A DNA stretch of 64,000 nt from Lindgomyces ingoldianus. Lineage: Eukaryota > Ascomycota > Dothideomycetes > Pleosporales > Lindgomycetaceae. A program made the position numbers and the translations under genes. The stretch is taken from positions 5,871-69,870 of the forward strand of contig NW_022985172.1 of the NCBI RefSeq assembly GCF_010093535.1, written 5' to 3'. How positions within the stretch are numbered: position 1 is the stretch's first letter; every line of letters begins with the position of its first letter. The notes beneath the pieces are model-generated. The model was not told the origin of the DNA and did no database searches. It saw nothing but the letters and a program-made list of their open reading frames with translations. This document shows positions 1-11,421 of the stretch, piece by piece.

Positions 1-74
1 GCATCTACTCCTCTCTAGGTCATATTAGTATATATTATATAGAGAGTTACTACCTTAGTAATTACCTGGGCTAA

Positions 75-837
75 GGCGTTAAGTTTTGCCATTGCTCCTT
101 GTTACACTTCCTTGCCTTCAAGGGGTATACAGATCTTCTGAGGTTAGCCTACGACCAATACAATGCGAATCGACATCCTGTAGAACCCCACGGTCGATCT
201 CCTCTTCATCTTGCTGCAAGAGGGGGCCACATTGACACTTTCCAATATCTCATTAGCATGGGTTTTAATCCAAGGGATAAGGACGCAAAAGGGGATAGTC
301 TGCTACACTACGCTTCCTCCGCAAGCTCATTACAGGTCCTTAACGCAGTGCTAGATATGGGTCTTCCGTTTTCACTGCAGAGTGAAAATTGGAGCCCCCT
401 ACACTGGGCTTGTAGGACCGGGAAGCCTGAGGTTGTAGAGCGACTGATTGAGGAAGGACTTCGCAGTGAATGTATTACCATCCTTCAGCCGGAAGGCCAA
501 TGGAGCCCTGCCTCTATCTCTATCTTCCATGGAAACGAAAAGATGCTTGAAGAACTTTCCACACCCTGTAAATCTCAGCTAGATATAGGAGCGGATACCG
601 TGCGACTCTACGGTATTCGCCATAGAAATTATTCTTGCGATGGATGCTTTCATGTAAGTAGATATCTTGAAGTAGACCAACAAATCTCACATTAAACAAG
701 ATATTTACGGGCCGCGCTTCCACTGTCACACTTGTCCAGACTTCGATTATTGTTTTATGTGCAAGCCATTTTTTGATCATATACACGAGAGCCATGAATG
801 GGAGCTTGTGGAGCCTTCCTTCGATTCTCCTGTATAG
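75..837 (+). pseudogene. Ankyrin-repeat / ZZ zinc-finger protein remnant (3' part)
   Basis: The open frame from about 75 to 653 encodes degenerate ankyrin repeats (segments such as SPLHLAARGGHIDTFQYLI and SPLHWACRTGKPEVVERLI). It then runs into the start of a ZZ zinc finger (YSCDGCFH). After a short intron-like gap the finger resumes at about 701 as IYGPRFHCHTCPDFDYC, with the later His residues (IHESHEW), and ends at a TAG at 835-837. A donor (GTAAGT at 654) and an acceptor (AAACAAG, ending at 700) are present, but joining them is out of phase by one nucleotide. The expected codon at the junction (Asp, FHDIYG) needs one more G. No convincing start codon is visible; the frame opens after a stop at 72-74. 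ANK-ZZ tails commonly end fungal NLR-type proteins, and an NLR gene lies 2.3 kb downstream. I read this as a decayed or truncated tail of such a gene. The domain calls are firm; pseudogene status is an inference. Confidence 0.65.
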
Positions 838-3102
838 GAAAGTACTAGTACACGGATATATGTTTTTACGTTTGGGGATAAGGTTTAAGAGGAGGGAATT
901 ACTTTTGCTAGGCAAGAGGGTGGCTTGGCTTTAATACACTATAACTATTCTATATTGCGAAGCTACTTGCTAGGGACAAAGTTTTTGTGAGATGCCTTGA
1001 CTGGTGCAGTTTTGCACGAGGGTCTGGGTGACATCATTCAACAAGTTGGAATAGCAGAGGAGGAAGGTTTTCAATATGATGGCAAGAGAACCCCCTCTGG
1101 GAAGCTTAAAAATGAACATGTTGAAGGGCTAGCCGGCCGACGAAGAATTTATTGGACCTAATCGAGGCAGTGTTGCCATGGGTGGGTGGCCGAATGTCAC
1201 CTACAGGTGGGTAGGCTACCCAGTGTAAGGCTTCGCAATATAGTTGAGAGGACCATTCAACTTACCCAACCGCTGCCAACTGGACTCTAGCGTTCGCGTC
1301 ACATCATGGACGAAAGATCTTGAAGGATTCGTGGCCATCATATTCGTGGGCGGGGACCTTGTATCGGTCCCTCAATTCAACACATTAGCGCCAAGACTAA
1401 CTAAATAAGCCTTTTTGGCTCCGAGAGAAACTAGGACACTACCAATGACCAAAACAGGGTGGAAGGCTCTGAAATGTTGTGCATGGTGCAATTGATAAAG
1501 GATGATCGGCCTAAGTATTTTCTAATACGCAGTACCGGCCCTCCTGTAGTGTTGTAAAGCGTCTTCGCAATTATAGTAGAGTTTTATTAAGAAGGGAAGG
1601 CAGTGGACACTCGTCAGCGTGTCAGGATTCTCTTTCCTTGTTCCTTCTCCCTCCACTTCAGCGTCGATTCAGCTCGTCTACCTCCTAGTGCTTCCCGCGA
1701 TGCTGCAGTACTAGCGTTAGGGTATTAAAGATTGTTAAGGTATAATGGCCATCCCAGTCTTCGATCCTCTCACTCGTTCTTACGGCTGTCATTGCTATAC
1801 TCTCAGCGGTCTTACAGCATCCGACTTCGCTAAGTTGTTTAAACTATTACTACGCCTCCCTTTAATAGTTGTACAGTGCACAAGGTCTAGAGAGCGAGAG
1901 ATATGCATCCGGAGACGCAAACCCTGTCCGCGTAATCTCAAGATCTCAAAAATTTAGCGTGGCCAAATTTGCATCACCCAATGTCGCACGTGACAATTGG
2001 AGCAAGTGGGACTACGTCACATGACGTAGTGTTTCACCTCAATATGAGCTAGTGCTGTAGTGCAGCAGTAGTCACTGTTTTAGTACTAGCGCATTCCTTT
2101 ATTAAGACTAGCGTCATTTTGGTCCTTTGCTATACAGTTAGCTCGGAGCCCCCTCAAGCTCCTGAGACCAGACCTTACGCCTTTGCTCAATCGACTAGTT
2201 TGGTTCTCACTACCTGATTGACGACTCGCACCTCTTCATATGCCCTCTATCATCCATCAGCTCTAACCGTGCGATACCCTCGATGGATCAAGGATGCGAA
2301 GACTAAAGAAGTGGAGGTTTAAGTGGGGAAATCTAGTTCAAGGGCGCTCATGTAACTAATAAAGAGAGAGCAAGGATATAAGTCTTCAAGCGATTAAGTT
2401 ATTGCTTTGCAGGTTCCGTGGTAAAATGTAGAAGGTAGGGGAAATAAGCTTCTATTGGGAGCGGATAAAGATGCCTAGACATGATATATAACGATTTTAA
2501 GACAGGAGTAGCAGTAAAAGAAGCCATCGCTAGAAGGGAGGCTAATCGGCCCGCACCAGCAAAAGAATTGTGAGCTCAAACTACTCTTGGACTAGCAAAT
2601 CAGGTGAGTGAGGGTAGGTGCCAAGACTTTCGCTCACAAGTGGAGTCAACTTTGTTGCAGCTACGGATTATTGCAATAAAACATGGAGCCGATTTTGCGA
2701 GCTGCTTGTTCTGATGTCGACGTCTCACTGCTGCCTTCTCAGCTGTCGTCTGATCTCAGCCTTGTGCTCTCGAGAAGGCTGACCCGCGACGCCACCTCTG
2801 TAAACCATTGGCTCTTGAAATCAACCGGCCGTTCGGCCCACATTCCGTGATCAAGGGCAGGCGAAAGAACCCCCAATTAAAACAGCAATTGCTATCTACG
2901 AAGCCTGTTGAGATGCCTTATGGCAGAGGGCTGTGTGGGGTTCGCAAAGTTGCTGGCCAGAAAGCCGCACGAAAGCGCTGCGCCGTAGTCGCCTTGCCCT
3001 GGTTACAAATAGTACATGCCTAGACCGCCAGCCTCTCTATTGACTCCTTCCTTTGCTTTAAATGGTCGACAGAGTATTTAATTGTACATAATAGCCTTCC
3101 AC
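838..3102. other. Gene-poor intergenic stretch
   Basis: No reading frame here resembles a known protein. Short frames at 1745-1957 and 2808-3023 show no motif. The only structured element seen is a 20-base near-palindrome at 2011-2030, listed separately. The last few hundred bases presumably hold the promoter of the NACHT gene that starts at 3103. Confidence 0.5.
2011..2030. promoter_or_regulatory. Inverted repeat with two TGACGT half-sites (CRE-like)
   Basis: Two 9-base arms (ACTACGTCA and TGACGTAGT) face each other across a 2-base spacer. Each arm contains TGACGT/ACGTCA, the core recognised by CREB/ATF-type bZIP proteins. It lies about 1.1 kb upstream of the NACHT gene. Regulatory use is speculative. 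Confidence 0.3.
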
Positions 3103-6100
3103 ATGGAGCCCTTCTCCGCGCTTGCAGTTGCTGCTGCGTGTATACAGTTCATAGACTTTACGGCAAAGGTTGTCACGCGCGGTGTTGCTACTTTTAACAA
3201 ATCGAACTCAACCTCTAAGAAGGACGAGCTCGCTCTTGTTGCTGATCACCTACGGAAGCTGAACGAGAGCCTAGGGAGGCCAGGTAAAGACAACGATATC
3301 CAGGATGGCATCTTCAATGTTCGGGAGGCGTGTAACAAAATCGAATCAGATCTCACCAGTCTGCTTGACCAACTCAAGAGCAATTATAAAGTGAACCTTA
3401 ACCCAACAGCCCATGGTACGTCTCGGAGATGGGCTAGTGTCCGGCATGCGCTGTTGAGCCACTGGGGAGATGATGAGACTAAAAATCTTGAACGGAAACT
3501 GGACACGCTGCGACAGGAGTTGATTCTTAATATCTTAGTTGAGCTCAGGCAGGTAGGGTCCTTCCTTTCTCGCACCCCTATACCTTCTTACCAGGAAACA
3601 GGGAAACAAAATATGCTCAAATCAAATCACTGCCGAGTAGCCCAAAGGAGCAGTCCACAAAACGCAAGATTGCGAGGCCAATTGGACAGGAGTTCCTACA
3701 GCAAGTAGACGAAAAGGATCGTTGGCAAAAGGACCTTGTGGAGGCTATTATGAATGGTGACGCCTTCCCCCCCATTCCCACGGAGTCCTCCCTCGATTCA
3801 CAGGCGGTTGGATACTTTCTTGACAGTCTGATGTACGATGAAATGTTTGTTCGACATGGCCAAATTTCGGATGCCTTTTATGAAACCTTCAAATGGCTGT
3901 TCGAGGAAGGACCGCAACCACGATCTTGGGCCGACTTTAGAGAATGGTTGTGCAGTGGCGACGTGCCCGGAATATATTGGATATCTGCAAAACCTGGTTC
4001 TGGAAAATCCACACTCGTGAAGTACATCGCCTCGCACGAGCAGACAGAGCATGAACTTCGGAGATGGGCTGGAGAAACACCCTTGGTCCAAGCATCATTT
4101 TATTTCTGGTCTGGAGGCTCTGACGTCTATAAGTCCAGAGAGAGTCTCTTGAAAGCTCTTCTAGTCCAAATCTTCAAAACCCGGACCGAACTAATCCCAA
4201 GGTATTGCCCGAGACGCGCAGAGATCCACCGACTCTTTGGATCCTTTCCTATATCTTGGGGATTGGGAGAGCTTGACGATGTAATCCAAAAGCTAGTTCA
4301 AGATAAGAGTACCCAGTTCTTCTTTCTCATTGATGGCCTAGATGAGTGTATTGACAACCACGAGGAACTCGTTTCATCTCTACAGGAGCTGGCAAACAAT
4401 AAAAATGTCAAGATCTGTCTCTCAAGTCGTCCTTGGCCTGACTTCGAGGACGCCTTCAAAGATGGACCTCATTTAATGCTCCACGAACTCACCGAACCGG
4501 ACATTAAGCATTACGTACAGTCAAAGCTCGATGGTAGCAGCGGCTTTGCAGAATTAAAGATGCGAGATAGCAGCTTCGCTGGCAGGCTAGTGGACGAGAT
4601 CACGAAAAAGTCTCAGGGTGTCTTTCTCTGGGTGCAATTTGTCGTACGAGCTATCTTGAGTGATCTCAGGAACAGGAAGCGCATTGAAATACTGGAAAGT
4701 CGGCTTCAAGAGCTGCCGGAGGAACTTGAGGATCTATTCCAAACATTGATCGACATGGTGGAAGATGACCTGAAGGAGGACGCGTACGAGCTCTTCGAAC
4801 TGAATCGTGCAGCGCATGCTCCAATAACACTGCTCACTCTGTCTTTCGCGCATGAAGAAGGAAAATCACTAGGAGGAGGAAAGTCTTCATCCGTCACCAA
4901 ATTCCGAAGGGAGAAGCTTGGCCTCCAGGAGAAAGAAGGCCGTTGCAGAATCATGAAAGGGAGACTGATGAGCCATTGTAAAGGGTTGCTGGAGGTAGTG
5001 GCTAGCTCAGGGACAGTCGCTGAAGATGACAGTAATGACTCAGCCCTTGAAGCCGATAACCTGGTGAATCCAGCGCCCAATATCAGCGAGGAGGATGAGC
5101 TGGCAGTGCGCGTAGAAACACTGGCCACATGTACAGTTCACTACATGCACCGAACCGTCAAAGACTTCCTCAAGAAACCTAACATCTGGAAAGCCTTCAA
5201 CAGCGTCATCGCTTCAAGCAGTTTCGATCCATACGCTGCACTTTGCCGGGCTTCGATAATCCACCTGAAGACCTTCGACATTAATGTCATGAGGACAAGA
5301 ATTTTCTGGGCCGCTGTTACAGATTCGCTTCACTACGCTGCATTGAGTGAGATTGAATCCCAGAATGCCCTTGTCACAGAGCTCGATGAGCTTGATAAGG
5401 TGGCTGATGAAATAGCACGCATGCCTTGGCCGAAAGAACCATCAGGAAACATTATCAAGCAGCACATTGGGATACCGCATCCAACCCAAAAGGTGCCTCA
5501 AAAAGTGCAAAACCGGCTCGAGGCAAGTTCACATTGGTCCGCTGCGCAAGCTAGAGGAGGAAGTAAACACTCTTTCCTCTGCCTAACGGCCCAATATTCT
5601 CTTTGCTCCTACGTCAAAAAGAAAATCGAACAAGGAACTCCGATCGAACAAGTACCTGAGTCGCGCTCCCTTCTCGATTGTGTGATACGAGACTACAACA
5701 GAGTCAGCGACCAGAAACCGCCACCGATTGACTATCCTCACAGAATCCGGATGATAGAACTCCTTTTAGAGTATGGCGACGACCCCCATCGAATAGACTC
5801 ATATCGAGGAACGCCATGGATGCACCTCCAAGGCCAGATCAAGAGCGCTTCGAACCAGCAATCTCCAAAACTCCATGAACGCAGAAACTCCAAGGCTTTG
5901 CTATCTCGTCGTTCGCAACCAACTAGACCACCAACCTCTAGAATAGACCCCCAAAAGCTTGATTTCTGGTTTAGTACTGCTGAGTTGTTTGTTAAATATA
6001 GGCCGAATTGCTGGGGTGTTGATATTAAGGGTGTAACGGGAGGCGCTTTGAAAGAGTTTGACGAAGAACGAGCGGCAGCCCTAGAAAAGGCTATGAAGAA

Positions 6101-6206
6101 GACGAGGAGAAGTTTGTCGCAGATTTGGAGTGGGCTTGAGTGGAGAAGAAGTGGCACCTTGAAGGGAAGTATAAATGGGTCGCCGACGCCGAGTATCAAG
6201 ACCTAA
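3103..6206 (+). CDS. NACHT-domain STAND (NLR-like) protein
   Basis: Probable cytosolic signal-transduction ATPase of the fungal NLR-like class, involved in non-self recognition or programmed cell death. The start is the ATG at 3103, opening MEPFSALAVAAACIQFIDF, typical of the fungal N-terminal domain of STAND proteins (Helo-like). An intron starts at GTAGGG (3553). The acceptor ending at 3647 keeps the frame, giving about 1,000 residues; the exact acceptor is uncertain. The NACHT core shows Walker A (AKPGSGKST, near residue 264) and Walker B (FFFLIDGLDEC, near 374), followed by a sensor-like CLSSRPWPDFEDAF. The C-terminal third has a histidine-containing CTVHYMHRTVKDFL stretch common in these proteins and one ankyrin-like hint (MIELLLEYGDDPH). 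No long WD, TPR or ankyrin array is seen. That is unusual for a full NLR and suggests either a short form or a lost sensor. The ankyrin/ZZ remnant upstream could be part of the same local family. Confidence 0.85.
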
Positions 6207-9200
6207 GAGCAGATGGTGCAAAAGACCAAATCAACCATAGGTTCGTACTAGCGAGTAAGACTGTCAGAATGGGTGTGAGGTTACCCAAAGAGCACCTCTA
6301 GCAGGAGCAGGGTCATCTTTCCGACTCTTTCTATCTCCATTCGACTGCAGACGTAGTACTCTCTAAGATATGCCTCTTGGTCCAGATGACGGCTGTATCC
6401 GCTCACGAAACTTCCACTCCTTATTCGCAGCTGCCTACCATTATCAATCTTATTTAGAACGTCTGCAAACAAAGACTCAGACACGCTCCTCTAAGCCACG
6501 CATTGAGCACGAGTTTAACGCAGTTCTACGTAATGAAGATTATGGATATCTTCCCTAGTCACGAAGATTGGAGCACATTATGAAGCCAACTCTATCCAGC
6601 CTCGTTGCCGGAGTGGTAGTAAGTCGGGAACGCAAAATTCCTTAGAAGGAAAATATTTACGCTCCAGCGAGCATCCTGCTGGTGGTCCTCTTAATTCAAG
6701 CGTGTGGGTTAACCGATAGAATTTAATCTACTTATGTTCCCCACCATGGTGTAACGTTGACATGCTGTAATTCTACTCTCTTCTAAGATTGTCATTTTCT
6801 CAGAATCCCCCGTTATCCAGGTTTCTCCATTCCTCTACTCAAGCCACCCAAGCTTCTCCTTGGGGGATATATAGACGGTAGCAGGTTCACAGTAAGGGTC
6901 GGGCATGATGTACCTTTGTAAGGCTTTGTGGGGGTAACAAGAGCCCTGGTGGATAAACAACAGTCAGGATCGTAAGGGAAAGAAGAGTCATTGGGAGAGT
7001 TCCAATGTTGGAAGGAGCGACCTCGGCAGGGACTACCTCGCGCCTCCCCGAGGTTCCATTGACTTGACCCTCGAAAGCTTTAGTAATACAGCGACAGGCG
7101 ATGAAGCGCTTCTTAGCGTCTTTTCGGCCATTTATCGAGATTTCGTTGGGTCCGAATATGGACAAGATGCTCGTCAGAGAGAGAGAGTGGAGAAACACAT
7201 TCGTAGATGAGAAGGGATCGGTGGGGAGTCCGCTCGTAAAGAAGTTTGAGACTACAGTCGCCAATTCGTTCGTATTTTATGTCAACAATCTTCCGCTAGC
7301 AGACCAATCATCCGAGGACAGATTCTTGGATATAACTCCAGAAGTGGTAAAGTCCAGTCCGGAGGGGCGCAGCAAGTAATCGGCAAGCTGCATGTAGCCA
7401 AGCTCTAGTTTAGCTTTGTTCACCCACGCAGTAGGATCCTGTCGTTTGTGACCAATCGCTGCCCCTACATCCTCTACTTGTAGCACCTTCGCATGCTACC
7501 CAGTCTCGGCTCTCTTCTTTGTGCCGCAGTTAAATCATTGACGAAGCACACGGTGCGCATAACATATACTACACAGCTTCGACAACCCTACAAGCTCATA
7601 TAGTAGGTCGAAATCCCTGAAGGTGGAAGTCTTCCTGATCGTAGCTTAATTTGTATGGCGAGCTGCGTTAGCTGCGGTCTGAACGTTTCCCAACGGTTGT
7701 GGAGGTGGCTGATGAGTATTCTAAGTCTGAAGCAATGTCAGAATGGCTTTTGTCCAGGCTTGGGGATAATATAGTGTTGAGTGGGACTGGAGTGGGGATA
7801 GATTGCATGGGGGGTCCTTGTGTCGTGGATGGAGTGGAGGGTTGTGCGTTGTAAAAGTGATGCGGTCAGAAAGCTCTCATGGTCACCGTTGCAGTGCGTT
7901 ATTACTTAAGTGACCTATCCGATCGCAACATTCACCTCGAATAACACCTGAAATAATGTTCGACGCCCCTAAGTGGATAGTGACGTCGCTTCCGCTCTTT
8001 CCTATCTGAACCTTTTGTCAACTCTTCTTGTAGACGATATTTGTGAGAAGTCCTGGGCGTCTAATAAGAAGTGCTTGTTACAGCCCATCAGCAGGTCATT
8101 CTTTCGGCTCCTCTCGGCGTTCACTATCTCCCATCTCGATCCAAGCGCATGTGGGCTCGGTCGGTTCTCTTTCCAAAAGCTTGCCTTTCTTTCTGAGTCC
8201 CTCATACATGGCCCATGTTCTTCCACATACAAGACACAGACTAAGATAAATTTCCCTTAACAGTCAGCCACAATGCCGAAAGGTGAATAGCGAGTGCGCT
8301 AGGGCTGAATTTGGTCCCGTCAAGAAACCCATACAAGTATAATCCTCCTGTTTCGTAGGTGAGGCATGAAATGCAGCCGCAGCCACCGAGCAGGAGCAGA
8401 AGGCAAGCCAGATGGCTACGAAATAATCAGATCTGAAAAGTTACATACATCCACCAGGGCATCTCAATCCTTGGGACTATAGTTTTGAATAATGCGAATG
8501 CGGAGTCTAGTGCGTGGCGAGTAATATTCGACCGTACTATCCAATTGCTCCGGCTTGAATTGGACGGCTCGGGAGATGATCGTTGCCAGCAGTGGAAATG
8601 TGAGGTTAGTGGGATATAGAAGGCCTCGCAATAATTGTAACTATCCCGGCCAGGTTTATACCATGTTCCTCCCTGCTGAGAGTATGAGAGAGGAGCGCAG
8701 GAAGTAGAAAGTAAGCATTTCATTGCTGAAATAAAAGAAAGAAACTCATCTTGTGTAACCGTAACCTTGATTATGATGCTGAAGATGCCATTTATTGCTA
8801 TCGTCAAGACAGAAGCGATGCAACGTGTCGAATGGGTGACTGACTGGGAACAACGCATATATCGATTAAGAGAGTGGATACATTGCGGATGAAGTGGATG
8901 AAAGAAGGGAGAATCAAGAGGTGCTCAATAAGGGTCGTTGGCTGCGTGATTCTCTATAGACATTCCTATCTTTTCATGATGATTCCTGCGTCGAAGCTTT
9001 CCAGAGAGGGTTTTTGGACGAGGTTTGATGTGTTCGCCCATCAGTCCCCACAATCTCCACGACTAGGCCGAAAACGCGCCTAGTGCCACACATTCGGACC
9101 GCAACGAGACAGCCAAGAAGACCCCTGAAGCGCGCGCTCTCACGCTTGAACAACATGTGTGCCGCCCACGTCGTGCAAATTTCCCCTCCTCTTCTCCCGC

Positions 9201-9227
9201 CCGTTTTTCCGCTTCCCCATCTTTACC
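6207..9227. other. Gene-poor region with unassigned frames
   Basis: No gene here can be supported. A plus-strand frame at 7101-7379 starts with ATG and encodes 92 residues (it contains VKKFETTVANSFVFYVNNLPLA) that look protein-like. I do not recognise the family, and no flanking exons are clear. Other frames (for example minus 8427-8858) show no motif. The segment just before 9228 is pyrimidine-rich and probably the promoter/5' UTR of the Zn2Cys6 gene. Confidence 0.4.
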
Positions 9228-10942
9228 ATGCGGCCCAAAGCCCAGCGCAGCAGAGCCTGCAACCAATGCCGGGACCGCCGGGTGAAGGTAAGCATTTACC
9301 AATCGTTCTATAGGCACATGTTAATAGCGACCGTCATTCAGTGCGACGAAACGCCTGAAGTCTGTCAGCAATGCAGACGGCTAGGACTGAAGTGCTCCGG
9401 GCCAGTGCAAGGCTCCGTGATTATAGACATGACAGATAAGGTCACTAAACCACGGCAACGGAAAAAGAGAGATCCCAAACCTTCAGCCTTGATTCGCGAG
9501 GATGTCATCAAGGAAAAGCCCATTACGAATCTGGCGGTGCGCAATCTAGATCGGATTGATTCTCCATCAACTTTGCAACTTGCCGTAGTTCCCAATCCGA
9601 ATCCAGTCGTTGTCAGTAGACCTACGCTAGAAGGCGACGATGCCCTCACGGCAATTCGGTGGCGGTACAAATTGCCAATGCTCTTTCAACCGTCCCAACA
9701 AGATATTTTTGACACCGCCTTCATTTCACATTTTGTCGAACTTAACAGAGGAGTGCGATCCCAGAATGCAGGGATTCCTTGGATCAGTAGGGTACCGGAC
9801 CTGCACAACTATTCGATCAAACCGGCATTGCGGTTATCTATACGTGCTGCATCAATGGCCTTCTATTCACAAGTTCACCAAGACGTATCTGTTTTGACGG
9901 ATTCATACCGGTGGTACATGAAAGGACTCAACTACCAGCGCCAATCAATTTCGAGCCTCGATGGAAACAGTATTCCAAGCGATGACGCCGTCCTGGTTCC
10001 GATCATCCTAGGGTTGTATGAAGTGTATGCTGGTACTACCCCAACTAGTGTATTTCACCATCTGGCAGCAGCGACGAAAATTCTCCAGATGAGGGGCCCT
10101 AGCAATTGTAGCTCGGGCGTGTCATTACAGTTGTTCAAGGCAATGCGGGTCTCTGATGTAAGCGTATGCTTAATGCCTACTTGGTTACGTCTGCTCATTC
10201 TTCTCAGGCTCACAAGTCTCTCATCTTCAATCGACCATCTCCTCTATCTACCCCGGAATGGCTGACCCTTCCATTCATCGTACATCCGAAAAATGCGCAC
10301 CACTGCCTGACTGACATCCTCCTTGCTATCCCAGCATGTATAGGTCTCTGTGGAAGGAGCGGCAGCCTCGCCGATTTCTTCTCAAGACCGATTCCGCATA
10401 GTGCTGATCTACAGCCTACCCGACAACGCACAAAACAGCTTCTTCGGGATATTGACGACTGGGCTGAGCGTTATCCTCACCTATGTTATGCTGACCCTAT
10501 TGCCCAGATTGTGAATGCAGACATGTCAACATCTATTCTAGCAACAAACTCCTCCAACGCTCCCAAATCACCGTCGCTAATGCTTCCTGACACTTTTACT
10601 GCTCTGACAGCCGCAACCTTCTATGCAACCCGACTTACCCTCATACTTCTACGCGATAAGATTTCGTCACCCCCCGTTTCCCCAAACATAGCCAGGATCC
10701 GGACTGAGACTGTCGGAATTGCAGACGCGATATCACATTCAATATCTATCCTGCAAGTCGCCGCATTCATAGAATCAACACATCCCGTGGGATTTGACTT
10801 CATGCGGAGTGTTTTCCCGCTGGTCGTTGTGGGGCTATTGGGACCACAAGAACATGAGCAAAATCTGGCAAGAAACATGCTTGTGAGATGGGGAGAGCGT
10901 AGGGGTGTTGGTGGCCTCTGCGGCTCATGGGTCCATATTTGA
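9228..10942 (+). CDS. Zn2Cys6 (fungal binuclear cluster) transcription factor
   Basis: Sequence-specific nuclear regulator. The ATG at 9228 opens MRPKAQRSRACNQCRDRRVK. A 54-bp intron (9288-9341) splits the zinc cluster exactly before the third cysteine, and exon 2 resumes with CDETPEVCQQCRRLGLKC. The six cysteines (11, 14, 21, 28, 31, 38) match C-x2-C-x6-C-x6-C-x2-C-x6-C perfectly. Because this intron is a multiple of three and has no stop, an unspliced frame also stays open; only splicing gives the correct spacing. A basic linker (KPRQRKKRDPK) follows. A second intron (10158-10207) is needed to join the C-terminal half, which has the helical layout of the fungal transcription-factor middle region. 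Predicted length is about 536 residues. The target pathway cannot be told: no co-regulated cluster is adjacent. Confidence 0.9.
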
Positions 10943-11421
10943 GAATCCCGGATTCTAAAGCCCATTACTGAAGTACAGTTGCGGAGACTGTCTAATCTAA
11001 TGGCTCCTCGACTTGAAATTCCGGTTTATAGTTGCTGTTCGGATAAGGTTCGCTCCCCCACGCCGCCCATACGATTCGGACCGAATGCCGAAAGCTTGTT
11101 ATACACGTGGCTCATACTGGCTTGACCAATGCTTGCGCTTTCAAGAAATTCACATTATATTCAGGTCACTTATACAGAGGTTCTGTCGTCGACCTGTTGC
11201 CGCTGGCACCTTTCATCGTTACGCTTTACATTCCATATGACAATTTCCTCTCATACCCAAAATACCCCTCTCCCAGCGAATGTGGACAAATCAGTGGACT
11301 GATAACATGAATTTTTTTATTACGGCTGGAAAGCAATGGGGCGCACTACAGAAAGTAACTCGCGAGGGCTGCGCGAGGAACCTAGAGCGGCTTCACCCAT
11401 TTGAGCATGTTTCCACCCTGT
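10943..11421. other. Convergent intergenic region
   Basis: It lies between the 3' ends of the Zn2Cys6 gene (+) and the membrane-protein gene (-), so it should hold both 3' UTRs and polyadenylation signals. No gene, repeat or RNA was recognised. Confidence 0.5.

Noticed and set aside
7101..7379. Plus-strand ATG frame with protein-like composition (VKKFETTVANSFVFYVNNLPLA)
   Set aside because: It is only 92 residues, I do not recognise the family, and there are no supporting splice sites; noted within the intergenic entry instead of called.
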